Source: CAZCGA01 sp964498075 (GTDB lineage: Bacteria; Desulfobacterota; Binatia; HRBIN30). Taken from it: a DNA stretch of 64,000 bases. The notes beneath the pieces are model-generated. The model was not told where the DNA came from. It did no database searches and saw only the letters and a list, made by a program, of their open reading frames with translations. The translations under genes and the position numbers were made by a program. Location of the stretch: the NCBI GenBank assembly GCA_964498075.1, contig CAZCGA010000014.1:1-64000 (forward strand), written 5' to 3'. Shown piece after piece: positions 39,856-48,367 of this stretch; position 1 is the stretch's first letter, and every line of letters begins with the position of its first letter.

Positions 39856-40515
39856 TCAGCGCTTCCGCTGGCGCATCTGAACCGTATTGTTCTCGTCGAT
39901 CAGTACCGTATCGGCCATGCCGATGAACAGCCCGGTCCCGACCACTCCGGGGATCGAGAGGATGCGCTGCTCGAGCTCCTGCGGATGGGTGATGGTCGAC
40001 ACCTTGCAATCGAGAATGTGATTGCCGTTGTCGGTGACGAAGACGCCGCCGTCCTGCAGGCGCGGTATCGGTTCGCACCCAATCTCCAGGAGGCGCCGGC
40101 GGCACAGGTCCATGCCGAACGGGACAACCTCGACCGGCAGCTTGCCGCGGGTTCCGAGCGCCGATACCAGCTTCTCGGAACCGACCAGCACGACGAACTT
40201 CTTCGCGGCCGCGGCGACGATCTTCTCACGCACCAGGGCGCCTCCGTATCCTTTTATAAGGTCGAGCTGCGGATCGACCTCGTCTGCCCCGTCGATGGCG
40301 ATGTCGAGCGTCACGTTGTCCAAGGTCGTCAAGGCAATACCCAGTTGGCGCGCCAGGGCTGCGGTCGCCTCAGAGGTTGGCACGCCTTTGACGCGCAGGC
40401 CGGCCTTGACCCGCGCGCCGAGGGAATGGATGAACGCGGTGGCGGCACGTCCCGAGCCGAGCCCCACCAGGTCACCGTCTTTGACGAACTCGAGGGCGCG
40501 CTCCGCAGCGGTCAT
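39856..40515 (-). CDS. rpiA: Ribose-5-phosphate isomerase A
   Basis: A 219-residue isomerase of ribose-5-phosphate and ribulose-5-phosphate. Signature segments are LVGLGSGRAATAFI, IDGADEVDPQLDLIKGYGGALVREK (catalytic Asp and Glu/Lys residues) and LPVEVVPFG. It lies 40 bases after tkt and 27 bases before gnd in the operon. Confidence 0.95.
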   Translation of the reverse strand: MTAAERALEFVKDGDLVGLGSGRAATAFIHSLGARVKAGLRVKGVPTSEATAALARQLGIALTTLDNVTLDIAIDGADEVDPQLDLIKGYGGALVREKIVAAAAKKFVVLVGSEKLVSALGTRGKLPVEVVPFGMDLCRRRLLEIGCEPIPRLQDGGVFVTDNGNHILDCKVSTITHPQELEQRILSIPGVVGTGLFIGMADTVLIDENNTVQMRQRKR

Positions 40516-40555
40516 GGCTCCTCAAATCGTCCGGGGATGGCGCGCGTAGCCGACT

Positions 40556-42634
40556 TCAACGGCTCTTCGTCACGCCCGCCTTTGCCAGCTGCTCCTTGGC
40601 GGCGGCGACGACGTTTTCGGTGGTGAAGCCGAACTTCTTCTGCAGCTCCTTGAGCGGTGCCGACGCTCCGAACGTCCGCATGCCGACGCTCTGCCCCTGC
40701 GTGCCGACGTAGCGCGCCCATGCGAAGGTCGAGGCTTGCTCCACCGAGACGCGCGCGGTCACCTGGGGTGGAAGCACGCTGTCACGGTACTCCTGGCTCT
40801 GGTGCTCGAAGAGCTCCCACGACGGCATGCTCACGACCCGCGCCTTGACGCCGTCCGCGCTGAGTTTTTCGTAGGCGGCGACACAGAGCGAGACCTCGCT
40901 GCCCGTGCCCAGCAGCAGGACGTCCGGCTTGCCGTCCTTGGCGTCGGCGAGCACATAGGCGCCCTTGGCGAGCCCCGAAGCGGGGGCATATTTCGTCCGG
41001 TCCACCGTCGGCAGCGCTTGGCGGCTCAGGATCAGCGCCACCGGCTCGTGCCGCAGTTGCATGATCAGCCGCCACGCTTCGACGACTTCGTTGGCGTCGC
41101 CCGGTCGCAGCACGATCAGTCCGGGGATGGCCCGCATGGAGGCGAGGTGTTCGATGGGCTGGTGCGTCGGCCCATCCTCGCCCACGCCGATCGAGTCGTG
41201 GGTGTAGATGTAGATGACCGGGATCTCCATGATCGCGCCGAGCCGCAACGTCGCGCGGGTGTAGTCGCTGAAGATCAGGAACTGGGAGCCGTAGGGGCGC
41301 ACCTTCGACAACGACAAGCCATTGAGTATCGAGCCCATGGCATGTTCTCGGATGCCGAAGTGGAAGTTGCGGCCACCGTAGCTCGACGCCGTGAAGTCGC
41401 CGGCGCCCTCGAAGGTGAGACGGGTCTTGGTGGATGGCGCGAGGTCGGCCGAGCCGCCGATGAGCCACGGCACGCGTTGCGCGAGGGCGTTGAGCACCTT
41501 GGCGTTGGCGTCGCGTCCCGCGACACCCTTGGCGTCGGCGGGGAACGTCGGCAGCGCCTTATCCCAGCCGTCCGGCAGCTCGCGATGCTGCATCTTGTAC
41601 AGATGATCCGCCAGCTCCGGATACTTGGCCTTGTACTGATCGAAGAGCGCCATCCACTGATCGCGCGCGGCGCGGCCGCGCTTGCCGATGCCGTTCTGGA
41701 AATGCTCGCGCACATCGTCGGGCACCAGGAACTTGGCGTCTTCCGGCCAGCCGTAGTTGCGCTTGGTGGCGCGGATCTCGTCCTCGCCGAGCGGCTCGCC
41801 GTGCGCCGCGCTGGTGTCCTGCTTGTTCGGCGCGCCGAAGGCGATGTGGCTATCGACGATGATCAGCGTGGGGCGTTCACCCTCTTTCCGGAAGGTGCCG
41901 AAGGCACGGGCCAGCATCTCGAGGTCGTTGGCGTCGCCGACGCGGGCGACGTTCCAACCGTAGGCGATGAAGCGCGTCGCCACATCTTCGCTGAACGCCC
42001 AAGCGGTGTTGCCCTCTATGGTGATCTTGTTGTTGTCGTAGATCCAGCACAGGTTGGACAGCTTCAGATGCCCCGCGAGTGACGCGGCCTCGCTGGATAC
42101 GCCTTCCATCATGCAGCCATCGCCGCACAGGGCGAAGACATCGTAGTTGATCATTTCGAAGCCCGGCCGGTTGAAGTAGCTCGCCATCCAGCGGGAGGCG
42201 ATGGCCATGCCGACGCTGGTGGCGACGCCTTGCCCGAGAGGGCCGGTGGTCGTCTCGATGCCGGACGTCCAGCGGTACTCGGGATGGCCGGCACACTTGC
42301 TGTCCAGCTGCCGAAAGCGCTTGATGTCATCGAGCGCGACCGACGGCTTGCCGATCTGCTCGTACTGGGCGTTGACCGCTTTCACGCCTGTCAGATGCAG
42401 CATTGAGTAGAGGAGCATCGAAGCGTGGCCCATGGACAGCACGAAGCGGTCGCGGTTCGGCCAGATGGGGTCCTCCGGATCGAAGCGCAAGAACTGTTGC
42501 CAGAGGCAGTAGGCGACGGGCGCCATGGCCATGGGCGTGCCCGGATGCCCGGAGTTGGCTGCCTGCACTGCATCCATAGAAAGAGTGCGGATGGTATTGA
42601 CGCACTTCAGATCGATACTGGCCGGATCGCTCAT
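40556..42634 (-). CDS. tkt: Transketolase
   Basis: A 692-residue thiamine-diphosphate enzyme exchanging two-carbon units in the non-oxidative pentose-phosphate branch. It contains AANSGHPGTPMAMAP, the ThDP motif GDGCMMEGVSSEAASLAGHL to YDNN, the central IREHAMGSILNG and HDSIGVGEDGPTHQPIEHLA. ATG 42634 is chosen; the frame extends to 42772 but that piece overlaps tal-pgi and has no family similarity. Thiamine need links it to thiC at the window start. Confidence 0.96.
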   Translation of the reverse strand: MSDPASIDLKCVNTIRTLSMDAVQAANSGHPGTPMAMAPVAYCLWQQFLRFDPEDPIWPNRDRFVLSMGHASMLLYSMLHLTGVKAVNAQYEQIGKPSVALDDIKRFRQLDSKCAGHPEYRWTSGIETTTGPLGQGVATSVGMAIASRWMASYFNRPGFEMINYDVFALCGDGCMMEGVSSEAASLAGHLKLSNLCWIYDNNKITIEGNTAWAFSEDVATRFIAYGWNVARVGDANDLEMLARAFGTFRKEGERPTLIIVDSHIAFGAPNKQDTSAAHGEPLGEDEIRATKRNYGWPEDAKFLVPDDVREHFQNGIGKRGRAARDQWMALFDQYKAKYPELADHLYKMQHRELPDGWDKALPTFPADAKGVAGRDANAKVLNALAQRVPWLIGGSADLAPSTKTRLTFEGAGDFTASSYGGRNFHFGIREHAMGSILNGLSLSKVRPYGSQFLIFSDYTRATLRLGAIMEIPVIYIYTHDSIGVGEDGPTHQPIEHLASMRAIPGLIVLRPGDANEVVEAWRLIMQLRHEPVALILSRQALPTVDRTKYAPASGLAKGAYVLADAKDGKPDVLLLGTGSEVSLCVAAYEKLSADGVKARVVSMPSWELFEHQSQEYRDSVLPPQVTARVSVEQASTFAWARYVGTQGQSVGMRTFGASAPLKELQKKFGFTTENVVAAAKEQLAKAGVTKSR

Positions 42635-42689
42635 TGCTGTTAGCTCCTGCACCTGCAAATCGGCTGGCGCGCCCAGGCGCCTCAGCCGT

Positions 42690-45551
42690 TTATGCCAACG
42701 ACTTTTGGACCATTGCGCGCAGCGCTGCCAGGCCGGCGCGCACGTCGGCGCCCAGGTGCACGCGCAGGGCACGCCGGTTGCGCTCGGCGAGCACTTCGAA
42801 GTCGCCCTTGGCCTGTGCCTGCTTCAAGATCCCGAAGCTGTACTTCTGCCCCGGAATCGGGATGTCGACGGCATCATCGGAGGTGATCTGCAGGAACACC
42901 CCTGAGTTGGGACCGCCCTTGTGGAGTTGCCCGGTCGAATGCAGGAAGCGCGGTCCGTACCCGAGCGTCGTCGCGACCCGTTTGGCGTTGCGAACGGCGT
43001 GGCGGATGGCTTGCAGCTCCTGCTGATTTGCGTCGTTCATCTCGACGTAGGCATTGATCGCGAAGTAGTCGCCGGCCACGATGCGCTTGAGGTGGGCGGC
43101 GAGGTACTCTTGAACGTTGCGTGAGCGCGCCGCCTTGCCGAGCGCGTCTGCATTGGTGGCATCGGTGAACAGGCTGATGCCGTCGCCGCTGAGGATCGCC
43201 GACTCTGCCGGAAGCTTCCCGGTTTCTTCGTACGCCGCCGTCAGCTTGCGGGTGGCGACCTTGCTCGCCTCGACGTCTGGCTGATTGAACGCGTTGATAC
43301 CCAGGATCGAGCCGGCCACCGCCGTGGCGATTTCCCAGCGGAAGAACTCTTGCCCCAGCTCGATCGGTTGTTCCAGAACGATGCGCACCACCGGGTGGCC
43401 GGCCTTCTCGAGTGCCGCCACCGCAGCATCCTGCTCCGCCGAGGGTGCGGAATTTAGCCGGATGTACGCGAAGAGCCGATCCGTGCCATAGACTTCCGGC
43501 GGGCCCAATCGTTCGTCATCGACGGGAATGAGCCCCTTCCCGTCCTTGCCCGTCGATTCGGCCAGCAGCTGCTCGAGCCATGCGCCCAGCGCTGCGATGG
43601 CCGGCGACGTAATGAACGTGACCTTGTCGCGCCCGCGTTTCGCCTGGGTTCCCATGACGGCACCGAGCACCACGCCCGGGTTGGTTTCCGGCGGAACGCA
43701 GGAGGCGCACGAGTGCAGCATGACCTCGGCGCTGTCGAGGAACTTCGCCAGGTCCACACCCATGATCGCCGCCGGCGCCATGCCGAAGTCGGACATGGCG
43801 GAGTAGCGGCCGCCGATGCTTGGCACGCCGTGCAGGATGCGGCGGAAGCGATCGGCCTTGGCGATGTTGTGCATCTTCGTGCCCGGATCGGTGATGGCGA
43901 TGAAGCGTGCGCCGGGATGCTCACCGATGGCAGCGCGAACCTTTTCGAAGAAGTACTGCTTGAACACGTTCGGCTCGGTCGTTCCACCGGACTTGGACGA
44001 AACGATACACAGGGTACGCTTCAAGTCGACCTTCTTCTCGATGCTGCGCACCTGGGCGGGCACGGTCGAGTCGAGAACGACCAACTCCGGGAAGCCCGGG
44101 ATGACGCCGAAGGTGCGGCGCATGACCTCGGGGCACAAGCTCGACCCGCCCATACCCAGCAGCAGCGCGTGCGAGAAGCCGCCGCTGCGGACGTCGTCGA
44201 TCACTTGGGCGAAATGCTCGAAATGGTCTTGCTGTCCGTCGACGACGTGGAGCCATCCCTGCCAATGGCTCTCGTCGGTGCCTGTCCACAGGGAGCTGTC
44301 GCCCTTCCACAGGCGGCGGACCTTGCCGCTCAGGCGCCAATCATCCAGAGCGGTCTTCAGCGCGCCCCCGTCGTCCCCCAGCGTGAGGGTTTGGCGGGAC
44401 AGCTCACCACCCAGCAGGGCTTGGCGCTTCTTCTCGACCGAGGTCAGCAGCTTGTCGAAGGCTTCGGCGAACTTCTGCACGCCATCCTTCAACAGGAAGT
44501 CGGTGCACTGCTTCATCGAGATCCCCACCTGCCCGAGGGTGCGCATGGTGTCTTGGGCCTGCTCGATGTTCTCGGCCCAGTTCTCCGTGAGGCTCGGGCG
44601 GACCTTGCCGTTGGTGCGGAACTCGGTGAACGTATCGGCCGGGACGGTATTCACGGTGTCCGCACCGATGAGCTCATCGACGTAGATGGTCTTTGCGTAT
44701 TTCGGGTTCTTCGTGCTGGTGCTGGCCCACAGCAGCCGTTGCGGTCTGGCGCCCTTCGCCTCCAGCGTCTTCCAGCGGCTGCCGCTGTACAGCTCCTTGA
44801 AGCGCGCGTAGGTCACCTTGGCGTTGGCGATGGCGATCTTGCCGACCAGGCCTTTGAGCTGCGCGCGCCGATCGAGGTCGCGGGTCTCGTCAAGGGCGCG
44901 GCTGAGCTTGTCGTCGATGAGCGAGTCGATGCGGCTGATAAAAAAACTCGCCACGCTGGCGATCTTGCTGATGTCGCCGCCCTTGGCGGCGCGTTCTTCC
45001 AGACCGGTCATGTAGGCGTTGGCGACCCCCTCATAGGCCTCGATCGCGAACAGCAACGTGACGTTCACGTTGGTGCCTTCGCTGATCAGCTGGCGGACGG
45101 CGGGTATGCCTTCCGGAGTCGCTGGGACTTTGATCATCACGTTGTCGCGGCCGATCGCGTCACGCAGGCGGCGCGCTTCTTCGAGGGTGCCGGCGGTATC
45201 CTGGGCCAGGTAGGGTGACACCTCGAAGCTCACATAGCCGTCGCGCCCGCTGGTGCGCACGTACACCGGATGCATCACGTCGGCTGCCAGCTGGATGTCC
45301 TCGATCGCCAAGCGTTCGTAGATGTCCTTTGCAGTTTCCACCCCTTGCGCCACCAAGGCCTTGGTTGCTTGGTCGTAGTCGTTGCTGCCCGCGACCGCTT
45401 TTTCGAAGATCGCCGGGTTTGATGTGACGCCCAGGAGCCCATCGTGGTCGATCATCTCCATCAGTTCGCCCGACATGATCAGACCGCGGCGGATATTGTC
45501 GTACCAGATGCTCTGGCCGAACTTCGGAACCTCGATCAGTTGGTTCGTCAT
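42690..45551 (-). CDS. tal-pgi: Bifunctional transaldolase / glucose-6-phosphate isomerase
   Basis: A 953-residue fusion. Residues 1-370 are transaldolase: GVTSNPAIFEKA, Schiff-base lysine in NVMIKVPATPEG, and a SFFISRID segment. Residues 400-953 are phosphoglucose isomerase (GMGGSSLCPEV, SSKSGGTTEPN, and ALGAWLEQLLAESTGK). Both activities connect the glycolytic and pentose-phosphate pools. It is the first gene of the minus-strand operon; AGGAG lies eight bases before ATG. Fused tal-pgi enzymes are known in several bacterial groups including cyanobacteria-like operons and others. Confidence 0.95.
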   Translation of the reverse strand: MTNQLIEVPKFGQSIWYDNIRRGLIMSGELMEMIDHDGLLGVTSNPAIFEKAVAGSNDYDQATKALVAQGVETAKDIYERLAIEDIQLAADVMHPVYVRTSGRDGYVSFEVSPYLAQDTAGTLEEARRLRDAIGRDNVMIKVPATPEGIPAVRQLISEGTNVNVTLLFAIEAYEGVANAYMTGLEERAAKGGDISKIASVASFFISRIDSLIDDKLSRALDETRDLDRRAQLKGLVGKIAIANAKVTYARFKELYSGSRWKTLEAKGARPQRLLWASTSTKNPKYAKTIYVDELIGADTVNTVPADTFTEFRTNGKVRPSLTENWAENIEQAQDTMRTLGQVGISMKQCTDFLLKDGVQKFAEAFDKLLTSVEKKRQALLGGELSRQTLTLGDDGGALKTALDDWRLSGKVRRLWKGDSSLWTGTDESHWQGWLHVVDGQQDHFEHFAQVIDDVRSGGFSHALLLGMGGSSLCPEVMRRTFGVIPGFPELVVLDSTVPAQVRSIEKKVDLKRTLCIVSSKSGGTTEPNVFKQYFFEKVRAAIGEHPGARFIAITDPGTKMHNIAKADRFRRILHGVPSIGGRYSAMSDFGMAPAAIMGVDLAKFLDSAEVMLHSCASCVPPETNPGVVLGAVMGTQAKRGRDKVTFITSPAIAALGAWLEQLLAESTGKDGKGLIPVDDERLGPPEVYGTDRLFAYIRLNSAPSAEQDAAVAALEKAGHPVVRIVLEQPIELGQEFFRWEIATAVAGSILGINAFNQPDVEASKVATRKLTAAYEETGKLPAESAILSGDGISLFTDATNADALGKAARSRNVQEYLAAHLKRIVAGDYFAINAYVEMNDANQQELQAIRHAVRNAKRVATTLGYGPRFLHSTGQLHKGGPNSGVFLQITSDDAVDIPIPGQKYSFGILKQAQAKGDFEVLAERNRRALRVHLGADVRAGLAALRAMVQKSLA

Positions 45552-45642
45552 GGTGTTCTCCTAACGACCGTGCGGACGGGCTGCCCTAGACAATGAAACG
45601 GATGCGCCGTTCCCAACACCTCGTGATGTTCGATGCGAGCGC

Positions 45643-45672
45643 ACCTTACGGCAGGAGCCCGATTCGCGTCAA
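45643..45672 (-). promoter_or_regulatory. Possible promoter of the pentose-phosphate operon
   Basis: On the minus strand TTGACG (45667-45672) and TAAGGT (45643-45648) are separated by 18 bases, about 90 bases before the tal-pgi start. The -35 matches five of six consensus bases, the -10 only partly. No experimental start is known. Confidence 0.3.
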
Positions 45673-45829
45673 GAACAATCTGCAGATGCAAGTCGGAAAA
45701 AGCCGCACGCCGCACCGGCCGGCGTCAACTCGCGAGTCAACTCACGCGGCGAAGCCCGCGGCCGCGGAGTGCGGTCGGTGGAGCGCGCGCGAATCGAAGC
45801 GCTGGCGGGCAAAAAGCGCAAGATTTTTA

Positions 45830-45856
45830 TTGACACGTCGGCGGCAGAAGAAGTAA
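45830..45856 (+). promoter_or_regulatory. Possible promoter of the redox/FHA operon
   Basis: A perfect TTGACA at 45830-45835 lies in a small A/T-rich patch 90 bases before the flavoprotein start. The best -10 candidate is AAGTAA at 45851-45856 with a short 15-base spacer, so the call is weak. Confidence 0.25.
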
Positions 45857-45924
45857 GGAAGGCGCGTTCATTCGCCGGGAAGTCCCTTGGCGAGTGTGTT
45901 TCTTGGGGAAGGAACGCGTTCGAA

Positions 45925-48327
45925 ATGGCTGATCAAGTTTCCGATGTCGATTACACCTCGTTTGGAACCCTCAAAGTCGCCCAACCCGTAGCGGTGCCCG
46001 ACGTCGTCGATGTCCTGATATGTGGCGGCGGCCCCGCGGGTACGGCCGCAGCCATGCGCGCCCGGGAAATTGGTCTTTCGCAACTGGTCATCGACTACGA
46101 TGACTTGATGAAGCGTATCCGCGACTACCCGAAGGGAAAACCGATCCTGCCGAGCTACGGTGGAGGAGACAAGGTGCCCTTCCCTCCGGGCGGCCCGCTG
46201 CTCACCTCACTGCAGTTCGATCCCATCGACAAGGATGAGATGGTCGTCCAGTGGAAGCAACGGTACAGGGAGCACAACATCACCGCGAAGATCGGCGCGG
46301 AGTTCACCGGGCTCGCCCAGCTCGACGGCGGCATGTGGGAGGTGAAGTGCTGGAGCCACCGCGCCGCCAAAGAGGTCAAGTACACTGCCCGCAACGTGAT
46401 CCTGGCCATCGGGGCCGGCGTGCCGCGGCGCTTCGATATCCCCGGCAACACCGACGGGCTCGCCTTCCGGCTCGATGACCCGGCCAAGTATGTCGGTGCG
46501 CCGATGCTGGTGATCGGTGGCGGGACGTCGGCCGCGGAGGCGGTCATCGCGATCTCCAACGCCAAGGTCGCCGCCAAAGATCCGTCCCCGCTCTACTGGT
46601 CGTATCGTGCCGACAAGCTGCCGAAAGTGTCGAAAGCTTTGAACGAGGTCTTCTTCGATGCGTACATCGGCAACGGTAACATTCGCTACCTCGCGTTCTC
46701 CGAACCGGTGGCCGTGGTCGTCGGACCCGACAAGAACGAGTACCTGTCGGTCCAGATCGATCGGAAGGTAATCGAGGGGCGCCCGCCGGAAACCGTGCAC
46801 TTGGAGTTCCCCAAGAGCCGCGTCGTGGCGTGCATCGGCGAGGATCTGCCATTCAAGTTCCTGCAGAACATGGGGGTCAAGATCCCGCAGGTCAATGGTC
46901 GCGCGTTGATGCTCGTGAACAAGGAAGGCGAGCTGTCGCTGCCTGGCATTTTCCTCGCCGGCGACGCGCGTGGGCCCAAGTTCTTGCAGTGTACCGACTT
47001 CAACAACTCCAGCACCTACGAAACCGTCAGCCAGAAGCGCAACATCAAGGCGGCGATGTGGGACGCCGTGCAAGCAGTCGAAGTGATCGGCAAACGCATG
47101 GGCAAGAGCGGCGCGGAAATGGCGGTTGCGGTTGCACCGAAGCCGCAAGAGCGCTCGCCAGCGCCTTCACCGGTCCGGCCTCCGACCCCGTCAGAGCCCG
47201 CCGACGCGCAGCGCCCCACCAGCGAGGCGCAGCTGCTGACGCTGCACCCCGACGGCACGCAGGAGGAAACCTTCCCGGTTACCAAGGACTCCATGACCAT
47301 CGGACGCAAAGGCACCGATGTCACGGCCGACGATGTGTACATGGCGGATCACCACGCCTCGATCGTGAAGCGCGGCGACAAGTACTTCCTAGAGGATACC
47401 GGGGCCGGCTCAGGAGTGTGGATCCGGGCGCAAGGTGTCAACGGCCGCACGCTGGCGGAGAACGACGTCGCATGGATCGGCTCGCAAATCCTGATGGCCA
47501 GCAAGGCCGACGGCCGTTGGGCCTTGGCACACTACAACGCCGATGGCGCGTTCCAAGCGTCGTACCCGATCGGCGACAAGGGGACCTTCGTCGGCCGCGG
47601 TTCGGAAGTGACCCTGGACAAGTCCGACATGAGCTTGTCGCGCCGCCACGCGCAGTTCCGCAGCAGTGCCGGCGGGCTGCAGGTCTTCGACTTGGGCAGC
47701 ACCAACGGCACCTACGTGAAGATCACCGCGCCGCTCGCGTTGTCCAACGGCGACGAGTTTCGCATCGCCAGCAAACGCTTCCGTTTCGAAACCTTTGCCC
47801 CGGTCGCCAAGCTGGCGGCAACCGACGTCGTCGTCGAGGCGCGCCTGGAGCCAACGCCGGTCGCCGCACCGGAACCGGGCCCCGCGCCGGCGGCAGCGGC
47901 AGCCGCGGCTCCGGCGGCGGCCCCAGCAGCAGCGGCCCCAGCCGCTGCGGTGGCGGAAGGGTTGTTCCCCTGCACCATCGACCACGCTCAGTTCCCGGTC
48001 TCGTTTGGCGTGCCACCCGGCAAAGACGTGCTGCACGGCTACTTCGATTTCCTCAAAACGCGATTCCCGGGCTTGAAGCTGTCGAGCAAAGGCGAGCCGC
48101 AGGAGCACATGGACGAGCCGTTGGGTTGGGAATGCAAAGTCGGACTATGCGGCCTGTGCGCCATCGAGATTACCGAAGGCGCCGACAACTTCGCGGCCGT
48201 CGATCCCGGCTCTCCGGAGATGAACACGGTGACCAACAAGGCGTTCCTCGACAACGATCCGAAGAAGTTCCGGCTGGCGTGCATGGCGAAGATCAAGGGT
48301 CCGGTGAAGCTCGCCATGCCCAGCTAG
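45925..48327 (+). CDS. FAD-dependent oxidoreductase fused to two FHA domains and a 2Fe-2S ferredoxin
   Basis: An 800-residue protein with an unusual domain order. Residues 28-395 are a thioredoxin-reductase-like flavoprotein with two dinucleotide motifs (LICGGGPAGTAAA at 31-43, MLVIGGGTSAAEA at 194-206) and IFLAGDARGPK near 350. Residues about 436-525 form a degenerate FHA domain. Residues 548-622 form a classic FHA domain (VGRGSE, SRRHAQF, GSTNGTYV) that should bind phosphothreonine. An Ala/Pro linker follows, and residues 683-798 resemble a 2Fe-2S ferredoxin with CX4CX2C (Cys737, Cys742, Cys745) and Cys786. Electrons could pass from NAD(P)H through FAD to the cluster. It is cytoplasmic; no signal peptide. 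First gene of the eight-gene plus-strand locus. Confidence 0.85.
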   Translation: MADQVSDVDYTSFGTLKVAQPVAVPDVVDVLICGGGPAGTAAAMRAREIGLSQLVIDYDDLMKRIRDYPKGKPILPSYGGGDKVPFPPGGPLLTSLQFDPIDKDEMVVQWKQRYREHNITAKIGAEFTGLAQLDGGMWEVKCWSHRAAKEVKYTARNVILAIGAGVPRRFDIPGNTDGLAFRLDDPAKYVGAPMLVIGGGTSAAEAVIAISNAKVAAKDPSPLYWSYRADKLPKVSKALNEVFFDAYIGNGNIRYLAFSEPVAVVVGPDKNEYLSVQIDRKVIEGRPPETVHLEFPKSRVVACIGEDLPFKFLQNMGVKIPQVNGRALMLVNKEGELSLPGIFLAGDARGPKFLQCTDFNNSSTYETVSQKRNIKAAMWDAVQAVEVIGKRMGKSGAEMAVAVAPKPQERSPAPSPVRPPTPSEPADAQRPTSEAQLLTLHPDGTQEETFPVTKDSMTIGRKGTDVTADDVYMADHHASIVKRGDKYFLEDTGAGSGVWIRAQGVNGRTLAENDVAWIGSQILMASKADGRWALAHYNADGAFQASYPIGDKGTFVGRGSEVTLDKSDMSLSRRHAQFRSSAGGLQVFDLGSTNGTYVKITAPLALSNGDEFRIASKRFRFETFAPVAKLAATDVVVEARLEPTPVAAPEPGPAPAAAAAAAPAAAPAAAAPAAAVAEGLFPCTIDHAQFPVSFGVPPGKDVLHGYFDFLKTRFPGLKLSSKGEPQEHMDEPLGWECKVGLCGLCAIEITEGADNFAAVDPGSPEMNTVTNKAFLDNDPKKFRLACMAKIKGPVKLAMPS

Positions 48328-48367
48328 TGCCGTACACGAGCGCAGCAAGGAAGAACGGGCAGTTTCA

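Larger units (their letters stand above)
45552..45924. other. Divergent intergenic region between the two large operons
   Basis: 373 bases separate tal-pgi (minus) from the flavoprotein gene (plus). It contains weak promoter-like elements on both strands and no recognisable RNA or gene. The plus-strand frame stays open upstream of 45925 but has no domain similarity. Confidence 0.7.

Noticed and set aside
43713..45218. 501-codon open frame antisense to tal-pgi
   Set aside because: It mirrors a well-supported enzyme and its translation is His/Arg/Leu-rich without family similarity.
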